Origin: Bacteroidota bacterium | Lineage (GTDB): Bacteria; Bacteroidota; Ignavibacteria; UBA10030 | Length of the DNA stretch: 6,197 nucleotides | NCBI GenBank assembly: GCA_025455125.1 | Contig: JALONE010000073.1 | Span: forward strand, 1-6,197 | Direction of reading: 5' to 3' | Shown here: positions 4,012 to 6,197 of the stretch, one piece after another | Layout of the letters: every line of letters begins with the position of its first letter | How positions within the stretch are numbered: the stretch's first letter is position 1 | The notes under the pieces: model-generated | Seen by the model: only the letters and a program-made list of their open reading frames with translations | Database searches by the model: none | Told to the model about the DNA's origin: nothing | Position numbers and translations under genes: made by a program

Positions 4012-6197
4012 ATGCAGGAGATCAAGCAGGCTGGCGTAGCAACAAAACCCGATCGCACAGAGAATCGTCAACAAGGACTTCGCTTTCAGCGGTACTTCAC
4101 GCGACCGGGAATCCATCCTTTCGACGAGATGGAATGGGAACTGCGCGCTGCGACGATCTCGAATGAAAAAGGAGAGAAGATCTTCGAACAACGGGATGTC
4201 GAGATCCCGAAGACCTGGTCCATGACCGCCACGAACGTTGTGGTTTCGAAGTATTTCCATGGACGCATCGGCACTCCCGAACGGGAATCGAGCGTTAAAC
4301 AGCTCATCGAACGCGTCGCCCGCACATACTATCGTTGGGGGCTGAAGGATGGCTATTTTGCCTCCACAGAGGACGCAGACATCTTCTATCATGAACTCTG
4401 CTACCTGCTCGTGAACCAGTATATGTCCTTCAACAGCCCCGTCTGGTTCAACGTCGGTGTTGAAGAGGTCCCGCAGTGCTCCGCGTGCTTCATCAATTCG
4501 GTCAAGGACTCGATGGAGTCAATTCTGACGCTTGCCAAGACCGAGGGCATGCTCTTTAAGTTCGGATCCGGCACCGGATCGAACCTTTCGACCCTCCGTT
4601 CCTCCCGCGAAACGCTTTCCGGCGGCGGAACGCCTTCTGGTCCCGTCTCGTTCATGAAAGGATTCGATGCGTTTGCCGGTGTGATCAAATCGGGCGGAAA
4701 GACCCGCCGCGCGGCGAAAATGGTCATCCTCAACATCGAGCATCCGGACGTCAAGGAGTTCATCAACTGCAAGGCGGAGGAAGAAAAGAAGGCGTGGGCA
4801 CTCATCGATGCGGGCTACGACGGAGGATTCAACGTCGTCGGCGGCGCCTACGATTCCATCTCCTATCAGAACGCCAACCACTCGGTGCGCGTGTCCGACG
4901 ATTTCATGAAGGCGGTCATCGAAGACAAAGAGTGGTGGACGAAAGCGGTGACGTCCGGCAAGCCCGTCGAGAAGTTTCGTGCACGCGACCTCATGCGGCA
5001 GATGTCAGACGCCGCCTGGATCTGCGGCGACCCGGGCATACAATATCATTCGACGATCAACGCATGGCACACGTGTCCCAACACATCCCAGATCAACTCG
5101 TCGAATCCGTGCAGCGAATATATGTTCCTGGATGATTCGGCGTGCAATCTCGCCTCGTTGAATCTGATGAAGTTCCGCCGTCCCGACGGGACGTTCGACG
5201 TCGAGTCGTTCAAGAAAGCCATCCAGGTCACCATCACGGCGATGGAGATCTCGGTCGACAATTCCAGCTATCCGACACCGGCGATCACGCAGAACAGCCA
5301 CGACTATCGCCCGCTTGGACTCGGGTACGCAAATCTCGGCGCCCTCCTGATGTCCCGCGGATTGGCGTACGACGGCGATGAAGGGCGTGCCTTGGCGGCT
5401 GCGATCACATCGTTGATGTGCGGCGAGGCCTATAAGCAGTCGGCGATCATCGCCGGCGTGAAGGGCCCCTTCAAAGGATTCGCTGCGAACCGTGAACCCA
5501 TGCTCGGCGTCATGGCAAAGCACGGCATCCATGCAGAACGGATCGACCGGTCGTTCGTCGAAGAAGACCTCTGGAATGAGTCCGTGAAGGTGTGGAAGGA
5601 CGTCGTCACCGTCGGCAGCGAGAACGGCATCCGCAACGGACAGGCGACCGTGCTGGCACCGACCGGAACGATCGGATTCATGATGGATTGCGATACGACG
5701 GGCGTCGAGCCCGATATCGCCCTCGTGAAGTACAAGAAGCTTGTCGGCGGCGGCTTGATGAAGATCGTCAACCAGACCGTCCCCGAAGCCCTCGCGAAAC
5801 TTGGCTACGACGGCGAACAGATCGAACACATCGTCGCCTACATCGACAAGAACGACACGATCGAAGGTGCGCCGCATTTGAACGAAGGACATCTCCCCGT
5901 CTTCGACTGCGCGTTCAAGCCGGCGAACGGGAAGCGGTCCATCAGCCACATGGGCCACATCAAGATGATGTCCGCGGTTCAGCCGTTCCTCTCGGGCGCC
6001 ATCTCCAAGACGGTCAACATGCCGAACGAGGTGTCGACCGAAGAGATCGAGCAGGCATATGTCGAGGCATGGAAACTCGGGCTCAAGTCGATCGCCGTGT
6101 ATCGTGACGGATGCAAACGCACCCAGCCGCTCAGTACATCGCTCGAGACGAAGATGGACATCGCGCTCATGAGCGTCGGAGCATTCGCTCAGGAGGC
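4012..6197 (+). CDS. nrdJ: Class II adenosylcobalamin-dependent ribonucleotide reductase (3' end outside window)
   Basis: This cytoplasmic enzyme reduces ribonucleotides to deoxyribonucleotides, using a radical made from adenosylcobalamin and so needing no oxygen and no small subunit. The frame is open from the ATG to the window end (728 codons); an in-frame TAA at 3979-3981 bounds it upstream. The catalytic core is intact. SFNSPVWFNVG (139-149) leads into PQCSACFIN with the first redox cysteine C156. SSNPCSEYMF gives the N365/C367/E369 triad with the radical cysteine C367. C378, eleven residues on, is the partner redox cysteine, the same spacing as in Thermotoga NrdJ. Later come GLGYANLGALL, APTGTIGFMMDCDTTG and SGAISKTVNMPN, then YRDGCKRTQPLS. 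No ATP-cone domain is seen at the N-terminus. The C-terminal Cys pair that re-reduces the active site lies outside. A strong promoter and structured leader precede it. Confidence 0.97.
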   Translation, partial: MQEIKQAGVATKPDRTENRQQGLRFQRYFTRPGIHPFDEMEWELRAATISNEKGEKIFEQRDVEIPKTWSMTATNVVVSKYFHGRIGTPERESSVKQLIERVARTYYRWGLKDGYFASTEDADIFYHELCYLLVNQYMSFNSPVWFNVGVEEVPQCSACFINSVKDSMESILTLAKTEGMLFKFGSGTGSNLSTLRSSRETLSGGGTPSGPVSFMKGFDAFAGVIKSGGKTRRAAKMVILNIEHPDVKEFINCKAEEEKKAWALIDAGYDGGFNVVGGAYDSISYQNANHSVRVSDDFMKAVIEDKEWWTKAVTSGKPVEKFRARDLMRQMSDAAWICGDPGIQYHSTINAWHTCPNTSQINSSNPCSEYMFLDDSACNLASLNLMKFRRPDGTFDVESFKKAIQVTITAMEISVDNSSYPTPAITQNSHDYRPLGLGYANLGALLMSRGLAYDGDEGRALAAAITSLMCGEAYKQSAIIAGVKGPFKGFAANREPMLGVMAKHGIHAERIDRSFVEEDLWNESVKVWKDVVTVGSENGIRNGQATVLAPTGTIGFMMDCDTTGVEPDIALVKYKKLVGGGLMKIVNQTVPEALAKLGYDGEQIEHIVAYIDKNDTIEGAPHLNEGHLPVFDCAFKPANGKRSISHMGHIKMMSAVQPFLSGAISKTVNMPNEVSTEEIEQAYVEAWKLGLKSIAVYRDGCKRTQPLSTSLETKMDIALMSVGAFAQE

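Noticed and set aside
5005..5958. 317-codon open frame on the minus strand inside nrdJ
   Set aside because: It is antisense to an intact, strongly conserved nrdJ core; its composition is the mirror of GC-rich codons and it has no recognisable domain or ribosome-binding site.

Overview
The window carries seven protein-coding genes, all on the + strand. The two outermost genes run off the edges. Coding density is high, codons are GC-rich, and gene order is compact. Two consecutive SPOR-domain lipoproteins, a B12-dependent ribonucleotide reductase, two genes with no visible Shine-Dalgarno sequence, and start-proximal TATATT boxes suggest a diderm bacterium. The Bacteroidota/Chlorobi/Ignavibacteria group is my best guess, at low to moderate confidence, from style alone; there is no rRNA or other phylogenetic marker here.

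Layout. (1) 3-764 is the C-terminal part of a drug-efflux type MFS transporter. (2) 765-848 is an ordered tandem array of twelve 7-bp units, with nested 21-bp and 42-bp periods, filling the gap between the MFS stop and the next gene. (3) 856-1269 is a hot-dog fold acyl-CoA thioesterase and 1293-1871 is a WrbA-like flavodoxin that, unusually, carries an export signal. (4) A promoter lying almost on top of the start codon drives deoC (1918-2631). Two lipoproteins with C-terminal SPOR domains follow, linked by a gap of 11 nt and then an overlap of 28 nt. (5) 3686-4011 is a 326-base gene-free stretch. It holds a perfect 11-bp inverted repeat, a strong sigma70-like promoter overlapping one arm of it, a leader RNA that can fold into a three-way junction starting at the predicted transcript 5' end, a hairpin followed by seven T, and a strong ribosome-binding site. 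(6) 4012-6197 is class II (adenosylcobalamin) ribonucleotide reductase nrdJ, cut by the window end before its C-terminal region.

How the parts relate. DeoC degrades deoxyribose 5-phosphate and NrdJ makes deoxyribonucleotides, so two adjacent but separately transcribed units bear on deoxyribose metabolism. The SPOR proteins probably act at the cell envelope or division septum and seem to share only transcription with deoC. The most promising non-coding signal is the nrdJ control region: a dyad at the -35 box, a structured leader, and a hairpin with a competing alternative pairing. It does not match the cobalamin riboswitch core as I know it, so it may be another class of cis-regulatory RNA. 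I found no tRNA, rRNA, CRISPR array or transposase.
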